Positions 1 to 11,078 of a DNA stretch of 51,099 bases are shown piece after piece (the stretch's first letter is position 1; each line of letters starts with the position of its first letter). The notes under the pieces were generated by a model, which saw only the letters and a program-made list of their open reading frames with translations, was not told where the DNA came from and searched no databases. This DNA comes from Gnetum montanum. Taxonomy: Eukaryota; Streptophyta; Gnetopsida; Gnetales; Gnetaceae. A program made the translations under genes and the position numbers. The stretch covers positions 1,627,588-1,678,686 of the forward strand of contig MNCI01003660.1 of assembly GCA_015680685.1 (NCBI GenBank). Direction: 5' to 3'.

Positions 1-741
1 AAACTAATTTGATCATTATGAACACATTCCAATAAAACCCCTCGAAAATCTTTTCTGTATAATATACCATCTTTAACAACAAATCTTCGTGCTCTTTTGA
101 AGAAAGCTCTCTTTTGACTTGTAGTTAAATTATTTGGGATTTTCCTTATATTAAGACATTGGAGAATTTCATCATACCTTGGTGTAGACGTTGGTGGTAG
201 CTAATCTTTGTAAATTTATATAAATAATTTATTTGCACTTGCACCTGTGTAAAATTTCCTAGAAACAGAAATTCAAATTCGGTGATGGCTCAAAATATGA
301 AGTTCGAATGTGAAGGCGCCAGGCCTGGAACTACCAGCAAATAGTTCCAAATTATCCCGCCCTACCAAAATCATTATCAATTGCCACCATGGAAGAAGGC
401 TCTGCTGCTGCATCTGGTTTCATTACCGTGTGGTGTTCAGTTGCTGGAGAGCCAATGGTGTGGGCACGTCTGCAATTATCATTTGTCTTCAGCAGAGAAT
501 AGACACCTTCCTTGTCCTTGAAAGCGCTGCAGGCAAAGATGGCGAGTAGAGATGACCACACAAGAATAGCCCTGATTTTGCTAAGGCACAGTTTTGGGTT
601 TTCTAACACGTTTACAGGCATTTTTTTTTTGCTGCAGCATTTTCTACATATTATCACCCACAACCGCAGGCACAGGCGCAGGCACTATAGAGGAGCCAAT
701 CTAGACCTCTGGCTTGCTTTCCTACACTGTTGGTCCACACA
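1..741. other. no recognisable gene
   Basis: I see no family-level coding signal here. Both strands carry ORFs of about 80-100 codons between 310 and 775, somewhat richer in GC and CpG than the surroundings. The overlapping minus-strand reading (352-663) is Ser/Ala/Asp-mixed and matched nothing I know. The stretch may be an old host-gene region linked to the RRP45-like fragment just to the right. Confidence 0.4.
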
Positions 742-897
742 GTCATGGCTACCAATGCGGCACTTAGGGCATTAGACTACCAGCAACGTGGCAAGCGCGG
801 CAATGTTTGCGGCGTCGATGATGTTGCCTCCATGCGTCATTATCTGCAACACAGTTACCGCCACGTAATATTGCATAATGTAACGGTCGATGATGTC
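742..897 (-). pseudogene. exosome subunit RRP45-like exon fragment
   Basis: One minus-strand frame contains the block GGNIIDAANIAALATLL. This closely resembles the RNase PH-fold core of the eukaryotic exosome subunit RRP45 (plant RRP45A/CER7), where the family has NGGNLVDAANIAALAAL. Ahead of it, VAVTVLQIM corresponds to the family's VRIDLHIL. A TAG stop then interrupts the frame and is followed by CPKCRIG, matching the family's RRPDCTVG position. Only about 50 residues of a roughly 300-residue core are visible. The flanking parts, including the loop usually rich in Glu and Pro that follows, are absent. RRP45 is a non-catalytic ring subunit of the RNA exosome. The in-frame stop and missing flanks make this a pseudogene fragment or a decayed exon. 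A chance match over so specific a block is unlikely but not excluded. Confidence 0.55.
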
Positions 898-1789
898 TTT
901 TCTTGAAACCTGCTTGCACATTCATCAACGGGTGTTGCGTCCACCGCCTGCGTTTCAGCCCTGTTTCACTTATCAGACTTTGCTGCAATCCTTTGGCCTG
1001 TTACTTTTGAAAACCTATTAAACTGCCTACTATTACATGCCCTGGCCACGAAATTAGTGTTCAAAAATGTTATGGTTACAGACTCATCGTTTATCAGTAT
1101 GTCGAAACGGAGAAACTAAACCTTTCGTGGCATACATTTGATGAAATTCCCAAGCGAAATGTGAGGTTATTCTAGCAGCTCTTAACATTTTTGTTTTCTC
1201 ATCGGCAAGTATAGCTTTGCAATTATCATGAATCGCTGCAGCAATAATTTCACTTTTGGTTATCGTATGGCCATTCGTAAAAAACCACAACGCTGCTTTC
1301 AGAATAAGCATATCGTCTTTCCAGCTTCCAGAAAACATTTAGCAATCCCAATGCCTGAACTATGCCACTAGGATTATCACATTCGTCTGATAGATGCGCC
1401 TCTATTCCTGAGATTATTTATCACGGTAACAAAGCCTCTTTTTGCTATAGAATTGAATATCGGTATCTCTTTTCATTGGTTTTAATTGAATCTGGCTTGC
1501 GTGAAAATTAGGGCCGATCCTATCTCCATTGATATTTACTGTCAATATGCTTGTGTGACCAAGCCATGTACGTTTCCATAGTGACCACTATCGCCGAACC
1601 ATGTTTGAACTCATAAACTGGTTAAATTAAACCCTTTCTAAATGTCCTCCAATAAGTATCGCATAAATATGCTGGAATATTGCACTCTTTGGTCGATGTA
1701 TAAGGTAAAAAAAAATATGTCTTTCATCATCGTATAACTTACATGAATCTTTAGTAAATTCAAGCATTATATATATATATATATTTAAA
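898..1789. other. non-genic, with AT microsatellite
   Basis: No gene is recognised. An 84-codon minus-strand ORF at 1084-1338 has normal amino-acid complexity but resembles nothing I know. A run of AT dinucleotides lies at 1768-1785 and could act as a TATA-like element for the plus-strand gene that starts downstream. That role is speculative. Confidence 0.4.
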
Positions 1790-1992
1790 GCAAACTAAAA
1801 CTCCTAGTCCATGAAATGGCCTAAAATGTTCCAACAGCTATGTGCGGGAAGAGGGTTATGCTACGCTATATGCTAAGGTGTTAGGTGTTGCTATGTTACG
1901 TGCGCACTGTACTTGGTCATGATGCTAACACTTGCTGGTTGTGTTGTGTAGGATGGGGCTAAGGCTAATTCTGATTATCTTAGAAATTGCAG

Positions 1993-4900
1993 GGGTCCTG
2001 TGTTACGTAAGCAAACCCGTGGCCAATGCTCCTCCTCCCCATATACGTGTGGGGGAGTTGGGGGTCTAGTTCAGGAAAGGAGTACAAGAGTTCTTACAAT
2101 ACCTCCTCCAACACTTCAGTGTGATTGTTTGGTCATACCTAGAGGAGGAAGAGGCGGCTGTCATAACAAAAGCCCTATTGCTTGGGGTAAGCCGGGGTAT
2201 CTTGAGGTTTTTGATGGATGGGATAATCATTAGCAGGTAGGGAGAAGGATCTAGTCAATGCCCCAACGAGTTAAGGTGTTTAGCCTAGATCTGGGACATG
2301 CTTGAGAACAACTACTACCATCCTTACAACACACTATTCGTCACTCGTTATATGGCAATGTGCTTCCAAAACCCACCAGGAACTGTCTACTATGTTGGCA
2401 GGTGAGTTTTGCAGCCCTGTTCCACTATATTGTGCGACGCTTGCCATATTGGCCAAATGCTAACAGTATGTTTTTGTTATCAGGTTCTACATCAACAAGG
2501 AAGGGCTTCATGACTGAATGGGTTTGCTGACTATAGCACGGATAGCCCTGTAGGAGTTCTCTTCTGCTGAGAACTTATGTGCAGGTGTGATTGGTCAATG
2601 CAGGGGTGAATACCATACCTACCCAGACCTATACCCCATTCCCTATGGCAGATGCAAGGAGTGTGGTTGGTTGGATGAGGGATGGGCACCCTTCAAACCG
2701 ATCACTGTTGAACAAGTTCTAGTTAGTCTTCCGCCATTCCCGTTGCTGTACAGACCTGGTAGGCTAAACAGTAAGTGTTGCATGATTAAGTGCCTTTGCA
2801 ATCTTTTATGTTTTCTATGTCTTTATGCTAAACGTTTCTTGTGAAAACTGTTATAGGGGCGAAGAAGTCCAAGGAGGTGACAGTGGTAACCGCCAAGCAC
2901 TAGGAGGCAAACATCTACTTCAAGTATGGAGAGGTAGATGTGAGCCAACGCTGGATAAATGGTGAGGATTCGGACTCCTTGGTCCAAAATATCCAAAAGG
3001 CTGGGCTTATGGACCTGTTTCTGGCCTCGAATCCAAGCGTTCCTACCATCGAGATGCTCTCCCTAGTTGACTCCTTTTCTAAAAAGGCAGGCCACTTCCA
3101 CACGTGCATACAGGGCGTATGGGTGGTCATTGAAATCAATGACCAGCTGTTCACAGAACTTTTTGACATCCCCACTAATGATGTCCTCATAGGGTCGAAG
3201 GGCAAGAAGGAGTTGATCCTTCAAAAGAAGGACATCTAGGAGTGGTTAGGGATTGCCAAGGAGCAGAAGGGGTTCCCCATGGAAAAGCTTAAAGTAGGAC
3301 CCACTAGGGAGGTTTACCATATCTTTTGTGCTCGTGCATTCCCCTAGCTACTTTCCCAAGGGAAGGTCTTGGGGATTGAGTAGGCTTGGGTAATGCGTGA
3401 GGTCATGGAAGAGGGGGCTCGCTACAACTAGGACAGGTTTCTGTGTAAAGGCTTGCAGACTGAAATCTTGGGGCTCCATAAGAAGCCAGAGTCCTGTTCC
3501 ATTATACATTATGCCTTTTACATAGCTTGTCTGAAGCGTTTCGTGGAGTTTCTGGTGGTTCATGAGAATGGAGCCTGGGTCATGCAAAATCGCAACCAAA
3601 TTTCCAGATTGTGGATTTGCCAGATTCTTCAGACCACCCGTGCCCAAGATCCCCCAAAAATAATTGGGGGATCGTTCTCTATGATGACTAAGGATCGGGT
3701 GGCTTGCAACTTTTGTGGACAAGACAAGGTAGGAGAGACCTCACCCCTCCCCCTGGCTTTAGCTGGTAGCGTGTCGCGGGGGAAACGTCTCATAGCTAAG
3801 ACTATGGCCAGTAAGTTGTAGTGGAAGAAGAAGGTGACGAAGAGGTGTCAGCCCCTAAGAAGGGGGCGATGAATAAGGACATGGAGGCCCCAGTCTTGGA
3901 AGAAAGGGTCCTGATCAAGAAGAAAGGAGCTCTTGTCGCTAAAGCAGGGGCTCTCATCATTAGGCAAAATCCTCCTACTAATAAGGAGGGCATTTTTGGA
4001 AATGAAGAGGAGTCTCCCTTGAATAAAAAAGATGCTGGTCTCTCAAAAGGAAAGGCACCAACACATGAAGAAGAGGCCTGTACAGACTTGGCAAGGACCT
4101 CTGCCAAGGCTATTACTATCATTTTGCATTAGCAGGAAGGGAGACTGTAATTGGATGTTGGTAAGTTTAACAATGTGCCCGTCTTGTCCTAGTCCATTTT
4201 GGTAGTTGCTAACATGTTTAGTTATGTGATAAGCACTACTGTTGATGCTACAAGATCCTCTCTGATTTGTGTGGAATCATGGGCCGAGATCCCTGATAAG
4301 TTTACGTTGATGCAGGGAATCATCGATGACATGATCAGCCGCCTTTAGCAGGTGCATCTTGAAGCGAGTAAGTAGTAGTATTAGGTGCTCTCATGTTGCT
4401 ATGCTAGAATTTCTTAAGCTTGCTAATCTTGCTATGCTAATGCGACTGATATGCTCTTTGTGTCATGGTAGCCTCTTGGCTCAAATGGGACACGACACGA
4501 CCTTTGAAAGTTGGTGTCGTGCCTACATTCCCACTTGACGTGACCGAGGTGTTTCGTTGCACATATGATGAGGTTAGCAAGTGTACTTTGCACTCGGCTT
4601 GCTCCTTGTGGGAGTATAAGCACATCAACGAGGACCTATGGAAATGGGTCCAAAAAGCTGAACAAGAGAAGGCCAACCTGAGCACCGAGGTGGAAGATCT
4701 CAAGTCAAGGAACGAATTCCTCATAGCCCATGACACTAATAATGAGGACTGGCGCATTGTTGTTATAGATTACGCTAGATTTTGGATGGTCGCGTGTCAA
4801 AACATTGAAGCCACTCGCAAAATAATAAAGCAGCAGATGCAAATGGACTTGTTGTCTCAGAAATGTTAGGATTTGAAAGATTTCAATGCTAAGGCTTACG

Positions 4901-5500
4901 AATGGGGGTAGTCCTAGAAAAACCATAAACCTATGTATAAATAGGAACATGCCACCTATCGTAAACTATACAGGAACACCGCTGTGGAGGCTTTTACATA
5001 TAAAGCATTCGTAGATGCCATTGACGCTTCTGAGCACTATGCCAAGTTCAAAGAGTAGGTAAAGGTTGCGAAATCTCCTGACTGGAAAGTGGACCTTTCC
5101 ATAGGAGAGACCAAAATTACCTCCTTTTCTCTGGGACCGCCGAGGTGGATGACTATCAAAAGGGAGAGAGCTACTACGGACACTAAACCAAGCAATAAGC
5201 ATTAGGTGGACATTACGGCAGAGAAGGTCTGGTGCCACCTCAGGTTGAGTTTAGATTGGATACCCTTCGAGATGGATGCAAGTCCTTCTTAGGTTAGTTG
5301 CTTCATGCTATGTTAATGCTTATGCTTTATTGTAGCTTGCGTTTTTTGCCTTAGCTAACCACTTCATTCCTACGATGCAGGGTCTAGACGAGGGTGCAGG
5401 GCCCACAGAGGGGAGGAATGAAGAGTCGACAGAGGACAACACAGGGGAAGGTGATGTAGAAGCGAGTGATGAAGATGATGCAGGCAGAGACAACCCATGA
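1993..5500 (+). pseudogene. antisense, intron-containing retroelement gene (aORF), decayed
   Basis: Five exons can be joined in frame: 1993-2401, 2484-2770, 2857-4367, 4472-5292 and 5381-5500 (stop TGA). The introns are 82, 86, 104 and 88 nt, and all are GT-AG with consistent phase. An AG acceptor at 1991-1992 suggests a further upstream exon. The product would be about 1,000 residues. Exon 2 has a Cys/Trp-containing segment (GRCKECGW). Exon 3 contains IEINDQLFTELFDIP, resembling the start of the domain often labelled 'putative plant transposon protein', and then a Lys/Glu-rich stretch. Exon 4 has a coiled coil (around 4600-4720) and exon 5 a very acidic tail. It is interrupted by roughly a dozen stops, almost all TAG, plus one frameshift between about 3790 and 3840. 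It lies antisense to gag-pro of the same element and converges with it. Its function is unknown. Confidence 0.7.
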
Positions 5501-5578
5501 TCGCATGGGATTATTTTTTTAAAATTTTAAAATTTTTGTAAAATTTTTTCAAACATTGTCCAAAAGACAAAATTTTTG

Positions 5579-5584
5579 AATAAA
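5579..5584 (+). terminator. candidate poly(A) signal of the antisense gene
   Basis: AATAAA lies 79 nt after the TGA stop of the antisense gene, in a T/A-rich stretch typical of plant 3' UTRs. It sits before the tandem array that separates this gene from the convergent gag-pro. A single hexamer is weak evidence on its own; the position supports it. Confidence 0.45.
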
Positions 5585-5676
5585 GAAGAGAATTTCGGAA
5601 AAGAAATTGATTCTGTGCTAACTTGTGCATTTTCTACATGCTATGTTTTGTGTAAAATTTGCATGCTTTTATGTGC

Positions 5677-5916
5677 TAGTTTTAGGCTATTTTGGGCCAC
5701 TGCTAGTTTTAGGCCATTTCGGGCTCTTGCTAGTTTTAGGCCATTTCGGGCCATAGCTAGTTTTAGGCCGTTTTGGGCCATAGCATAGCATAGTTTTAGG
5801 CCGTTTCAGGCCATAGCGTAGAATATTTTTAGGCCATTTCGGGCCATAGCTAGTTTTAGGTTGTTTCGAGCCATAGCGTAGCATAGTTTTAGGCCATTTC
5901 GGGCCATAGCATAGCA
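5677..5916. repeat. 27/33-bp tandem array, 8 units
   Basis: There are eight consecutive units with lengths 27, 27, 27, 33, 33, 27, 33 and 33 bp, which sum exactly to 240. The core is TAGTTTTAGGCCATTTCGGG followed by CCATAGC; long units add a 6-bp tail such as ATAGCA or GTAGCA. Each core carries the imperfect palindrome GGCC-ATTTCG-GGCC. The array lies exactly between the 3' ends of the convergent antisense gene and gag-pro. Variable arrays in the 3' region of Tat elements are known seeds of plant satellites. Confidence 0.9.
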
Positions 5917-6230
5917 TGCCAAAGAGATGATACGTTAACAAAGCAAAAAGGTGATGAATGTACGAGGGATGGCAATTGGGTAGGAAGCAACGGGGTTGAT
6001 ACGCTATGTGTAGCTACTTCATGATCCATTGTGGGTTGAGCGGAACATAAGGCCGAGGTGCTTTGCCAAGGCCTTCGTTTGCATCATTGTTCCTTGCTTG
6101 GACATGTGCTTTCATTTTGGAAATCGACCTGCTAAGCCGATTCCCTCGCTGGATGGTTAGTGTGTGTGTAAGCAGGTGCTTCATTCTCAGAGGTTACAAC
6201 CTTTGAGCCCTGCTCCATGTCTATGTTGCT

Positions 6231-6938
6231 GATTACTTACACTGCTACCTTGTCATCCTAGATCACCACCTCCCTACCTGCGTATGGTAGGTGGATTTCC
6301 TAATGAATGGGCGAAGAGATAGCCCTAAGTTGTGCTAACCATGATCTCCTTAAGATCAGGTTAAACCTGGGCATCTCCTCGAGCACAATGAACATCACAT
6401 TCATGGAGAACTGATCTCCTGCCATGAATTCTATGTTGACCATGCCCTTCACCATGACCCGTGCCCCATTGAACGATCTCAAGCATGCCGTCATTGTGGG
6501 TTTGATCTAGTCGACTAAGCCCAACTTGTCCAAAATAGGGAAGGGGATGACATTTGTGGTAGCCCCATCATCAACGTGTACCCTTCAGATCCAGTGTTGG
6601 CCGACCTGAATTGTGATGAATAGGGGTGCTGTAGTCACCTGACCCCTTTCGGGATCTTCCCTAATGGAGTCATCACAGAAAGTAAGTTGAGATGGTTCTA
6701 GCTCTGCAGGCACAGAGGGAAGCATAACCAAGTGAATTGCTTCCTCTTCCGCTGACATGTCTTCGTTGACTAGAATCACTGTCAACATGCGGATCAGAGT
6801 CTCACGGTGTGAGACGGACGTCATGATTAGGTCGTACAAGCTCAAAGTAGTTTTTTTTGTTTTAGAGCTTGTTTGACCTGAGTGAGGACATCCAAGAGGT
6901 CCTGGCCTACCCCTATTCACTACTTTTCTTCTCTTCTA
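6231..6938 (-). pseudogene. retroelement aspartic protease (retropepsin-like), element D
   Basis: A minus-strand frame broken by TAG stops reads VHVDDGATTNVIPFPILDKLG near 6592-6530, the active-site region of plant Ty3/gypsy proteases (usually V-D-x-G-A-S-x-N-V-L-P). Downstream, around 6480-6310, comes RSFNGARVMVKG, then FNLILRRSWLAQLRAISSPIH. This matches the family's LLGRPWIHxxGAVPSTLHQ block, with the Gly of LGR changed. The protease would cleave the Gag-Pol precursor. It is continuous with the upstream gag reading apart from stops. After about 6231 the frame holds no reverse transcriptase and runs into the tandem array. Confidence 0.75.
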
Positions 6939-6939
6939 T

Positions 6940-9825
6940 TCATCCCAGAAGACGAATTTCCCGAGGAGGGGTGATTTTGGGTCTGGGTTCAGATCCTTCT
7001 TGGTAGGGCGATGCAAATTGTATTATTTTAGCGACGTCCCTCTTTCGTGATGAAGGTGTAGATGTAGGGGATGAGGACGTAGGCTTGGAAATACTAGGGG
7101 TGGTACTTTCTTTTGACGTCTCACCTGTGAAACACACTTCTTATTTTTTAGGACGAGAAGGCTGTGTAGCTGTCTTGTGTGGGATAGGAGCTGTTGAAGG
7201 AGTCGGCCCCCTAATGATAAATGGAGATAACAGTGTTAATGGGTGGGGTGGCATGGTTCTGCTAATAGGTGGCATGGGGATGGATGCCTGGGGAGGGACT
7301 CTAAGAAAGAACGGCTGCTGCGAGCTTCGGCCAGCCGCTAGTGGTGTTGGTGCGCTAAGCTGAGGCACACTGACCACGAACGATTGTTGGGGTGGCGTAG
7401 GATCACTGTTAATGCCGATGGTGTTGATAACATAACTGGAGTTGTTGGTGTTGAGGGAGTCTATGTAGACATGCAGAGATTGATTCTCAGGGCGTACTGG
7501 GTTGCTTTCATTTAACGTTAGTTTTCCTTGATCAATCATCCGTTGGATGTCATCATTCAACGCTAGACAGTAATTCGTGTTGTGACCACATTATTGGTGG
7601 TAACCATAAAACCTGTCTAGCCTGAAACCCTTAGGAATTAGGGGCTCATTGGGCAGGGCTAAAGAGGGGTTCCTAAGGAGCTCGTAGTAGCATTGATGTC
7701 TCCTGATTCCTTCTTCTGACATCTACTTATGTTGGATGTGCCCCACTGCTAGTAGCTGCTTTAGAAGTTTTGAAGGCTTGAGAGGCAGTGGGGTGTACTT
7801 TGAGCGATTTTTATGCTCAAAGTTCGATTTGGGTTGTGCAGATGTCTCGGGTGCGGGTGCGGAAGGTTGTAGTGTGTTACCGTGCTTGGGCACAAGGTTA
7901 GCTGCGGGTGTGGCTAGTTTCTTGTTGTTCTTGTTACCATTGTTACTAGGTTTGGGCTTGGCCTCGGTCGCCACAGTGACCACTATGGTTGTTTGGGCCT
8001 TACCTTTGTCCTTCTTTGTGAAGGTGTTTTGGTGGGCAATGTAGGTTGGATCTTTGCTCGCCTCAGCCGTGTCTTGTATGCTCTTAGTCTAAGCAAAGGC
8101 TTGACTAAGAGTGCGAGGAACGAGGTACTACAATTTAGACTTGATGATGTCATTCACTGCACCCTTAAAGATAGCCAACAAGTGGGCCTCCACGATGGGC
8201 TCACAGATTTGATTAAGCGTTACTCTCCAATGCTGGATGAACCTCTGAACTGGTTCCAGAGGATCCTGCTTCTTGCTCATCAACTGGTTCGGCGTGGTTT
8301 CTACCTTCAAGTTATACTTGAAGCGCATCACGAACTGGGTCAAGAGCTCCTCTAGAGTTAAAATAGATGAACATGGTAGCGCGCAGTACCAATCCAAGGC
8401 TTTCCCGGGTAGGGACATAGCAAAGACACAGATAATCATGTGCGGCCATTGCTACAATAGAAGGGATTCAGACCTAAAGGTAACAAGATGTGCATTGGGA
8501 TCTCCCTCCCCATTGTACTTCGTGAAGTGGGGGAGGGACATCCCTGGGGGTAACGTTAGTGCGGGGATTGTAGGGGTGATAGGGTCATGTTGGTAAAATT
8601 CCATGACTTGTACCGTCTCAGACCCGACAGCCTTGAGGCATTTTATTTCCTTGGTAAGGGTTTGGATGAGTTGGAATGCTTGATCCAAACCATGCGACGA
8701 TGTGGACTATTGGGGAACTGCCGAGGTAGCTCCTATATGTGGAATGGCAGGGGTGGCAGCGTGACCCATTGACTGTACCATTGGGGTGGCCCCCGCAAAC
8801 AGTGTTGCTTGCGTTGTCCACCACCTGGTAGGTGGTGTTGTTGGAGTAGCAACCATGGATTAGGCTGCCGGATAGACCACTTGTATTGTCGACGGAACAG
8901 ACCATAGCCTTGTGTTGGATTGTACCGTTTGCGGTTTGGTAGGTCTGAGGGTAAACATAATGAGACATATGCGACGGTTGTGGAATAGGCGAAGAAGTGA
9001 ATCGGGTCCACCATGTGAATGGGCCTGGGCCCGTCGTGGTGGGTGGAACTAACGTGAACATAGGAATGGAAATGGAAGTTGCGTATGACTATAAAGTAGG
9101 TACAGTATGAACATGTGATAGGGTAGCCGTGATTAGTGTGTGATGTGCTATAGGAATGGGATGATGAACTGTTTGCGGAGGCATAGTTGTTGCAAATGAA
9201 ACAGGGGAATAAGGGTGTTGATACGCTAGGAAGGTGACATGACTACCCATTGCAGTTGTGATTGTAGGCTGCGGGAGCATAGGCGTGATGACAAAGGGAG
9301 CAGCGACAGACAACGGATTGGCCCAGAAGGATTGGGTAGAAGGGACCATGACGGGGTTGGCCTGACCTCCCCTATTGAATTGAGAATCGAGCTCCTCTTG
9401 TCCCTTCTGTAAGGTCTCTTCATGGTTAGACGCTGTGTCTTGCTGCTCCCTAAGCCTAGCCAACTAGCTTAGCTAGTCTAGAAGCCATTGATTCATTTGT
9501 GTCAAAGGTATGGAAGCGCCAGGAGTGGGAACAAACTCCTTCCTGTCACACATCCAAAGCTACATTTGTCTTCAAATTCATGCACATCCAAAGGAAGGTT
9601 TGCCTAAACCTTTGCACAGAGGAAGTTATAGCACTCATGTTGCTGGGCTAAGCCCTCATGTCCCTGATTTTGGATCCTGAGGGATCGACATGTTTCTAGC
9701 ATCAAGTTGAGTGGTTTTTCAGCACTTGTGATGCCTTGAACTGTGATGGGAACTTCAATGTTAAAGGTGTTAGCAACGGTGGTTGTGGAAGTCATTGTTA
9801 CTAAGCTGAATAGTTTTGCAAACAT
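6940..9825 (-). pseudogene. gag polyprotein, element D (Tat-like)
   Basis: The gag is read across several interrupted frames. An N-terminal part begins at 9825, or at an inner Met near 9795. A Gln/Glu-rich stretch around 9460-9360 is followed by a long Pro/Thr/Val-rich linker, and MSLPHFTKYNGEGDPNAHL occurs near 8540. The capsid-like block at 8439-8128 contains LPGKALDWY and LEELLTQFVMRF, the usual W/F-rich gag core. A knuckle near 7600-7540 reads GYHQ-stop-CGHNTNYC, the C-x-x-H..GHxTxxC type of Tat gags with its first Cys lost. It is followed by DDIQRMIDQGKL, the conserved helix after that knuckle, and a Pro/Ser-rich tail. Gag would assemble the virus-like particle. Multiple stops make it non-functional. 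Confidence 0.78.
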
Positions 9826-9877
9826 GAAAAGAAAGGAAATCAGAGAACAATGAAAAAGGCCTTATGTCTTGCTGGAT

Positions 9878-10205
9878 TCCAAAGGAATTGTCGGGGCAAT
9901 CGATCTGTACTACATGATGCGTAAACAACCGCAAAAGGATATCATGTTTACGCTAATGTGCGATAGGGTATGGAACGTATGCAAGTCTACCGTAAAGCAA
10001 ACAAGTCAACTGGCGATTGGAGGCTTTATATCCAGCAAGGCTCCCAAGGAACCATCGAGGCGACCGATCTGCATCGCATGATGCGTAAATAACCACGAAT
10101 GGGTGTCAAGTTTACGCTAATGCATATTAGGGTGCAGAACGCTTATAGGACTACTGTAAGATATAGAAAGGACACTAAAAGGCCCTCCTTCTAGGGGTAG
10201 AAAAA
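9878..10205. repeat. leader tandem duplication (~164 bp x 2) with paired hairpins
   Basis: Two diverged copies with period about 164 bp lie in the untranslated leader between the promoter region and gag of element D. Each copy has inverted 8-mers: GCGTAAAC at 9919-9926 pairs with GTTTACGC at 9946-9953, and the second copy keeps the same pairing with one change. A duplicated stem-loop in the leader could be an RNA packaging or dimerisation signal; that is inference. Confidence 0.6.
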
Positions 10206-10864
10206 TGTAGTGATAAAAAATGTCGATGGTTGGAAAACACCAAGAGGTCGTCGGTCATTGACAATCTCAACCCCGAATCCATGTGAGGGCCGTGTTGGAT
10301 GAAATGGAACCAGGGTGCCCTGAACAGTCTGGTCAATCAAATAGGGACTTAGTCGGTGTTAATATAACCTTTCGTAAATGGATAATTTGAAAACGAGACC
10401 TCTAGCTTAAAATGATAACTTTAAATGCAAGAGGAATAGAAAACAATGTAAAAATGCAATAATAAGCAAGAAAAAACAAAGTAGAATGAAGTTAGGAAAA
10501 TGCACCACTTCAAGATTATGACTTCACTTCGTCAAAGTGGATACAATTGGTTGCGCGATGCTGGGAGGCACAGAGATTCCAAAGGTAACCAAGACGTCCA
10601 GAGCAAGAGAATTGTATGCTTGAACACAGACTCAGGAGTCAACAATGCACAATGCTATGAGGATAGCAGGAAAGAGCAGAATAGAATGCCAAAATGAGAG
10701 TGCCAACTGTTTGCAGTGTCAAATAAGATGTTTACAATGCTCAGGAATGTAATGCTAACTTTTGCTTGCTAACTAATCAAATCACCAACTAGCTGATGTA
10801 CCGACCTGCTACTTGTGTTTTTGCAAAAAAGACCTAGGACCCCTTTTAGAATTGCTCATTGGGG

Positions 10865-10872
10865 TATTTATA
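10865..10872 (-). promoter_or_regulatory. TATA box of element D 5' LTR region
   Basis: The minus strand reads CCTATAAATACCCC, a strong plant TATA box, about 1 kb upstream of the gag start and pointing toward gag. It is the best candidate for the element's promoter and places transcription start near 10.84 kb. LTR borders could not be defined because no second LTR copy is in the window. Confidence 0.55.
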
Positions 10873-11078
10873 GGGTCAAGGCCATGCAAAAGGGGCTGTT
10901 TGGACGCCACATGCCTTGGGCCTGCGTTGACTTATTTGCGCTATATGGGCATGCATGACTGTTGTAATTACGAGCCTGCCACGTTGTAATTGCGAGTTTG
11001 TCATGTTGTAATTGCATTGTCAGAGTTTGGAGATGTGTGCCAATGATGCAATTAGGTAAAGTGCATTGATGTGGCGTA

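Noticed and set aside
7085-8596. Long plus-strand ORFs over the gag region of element D
   Set aside because: They are antisense shadows of gag, whose minus-strand frames carry the capsid and knuckle signals; the plus-strand products are low-complexity Gly/Val/Leu-rich.
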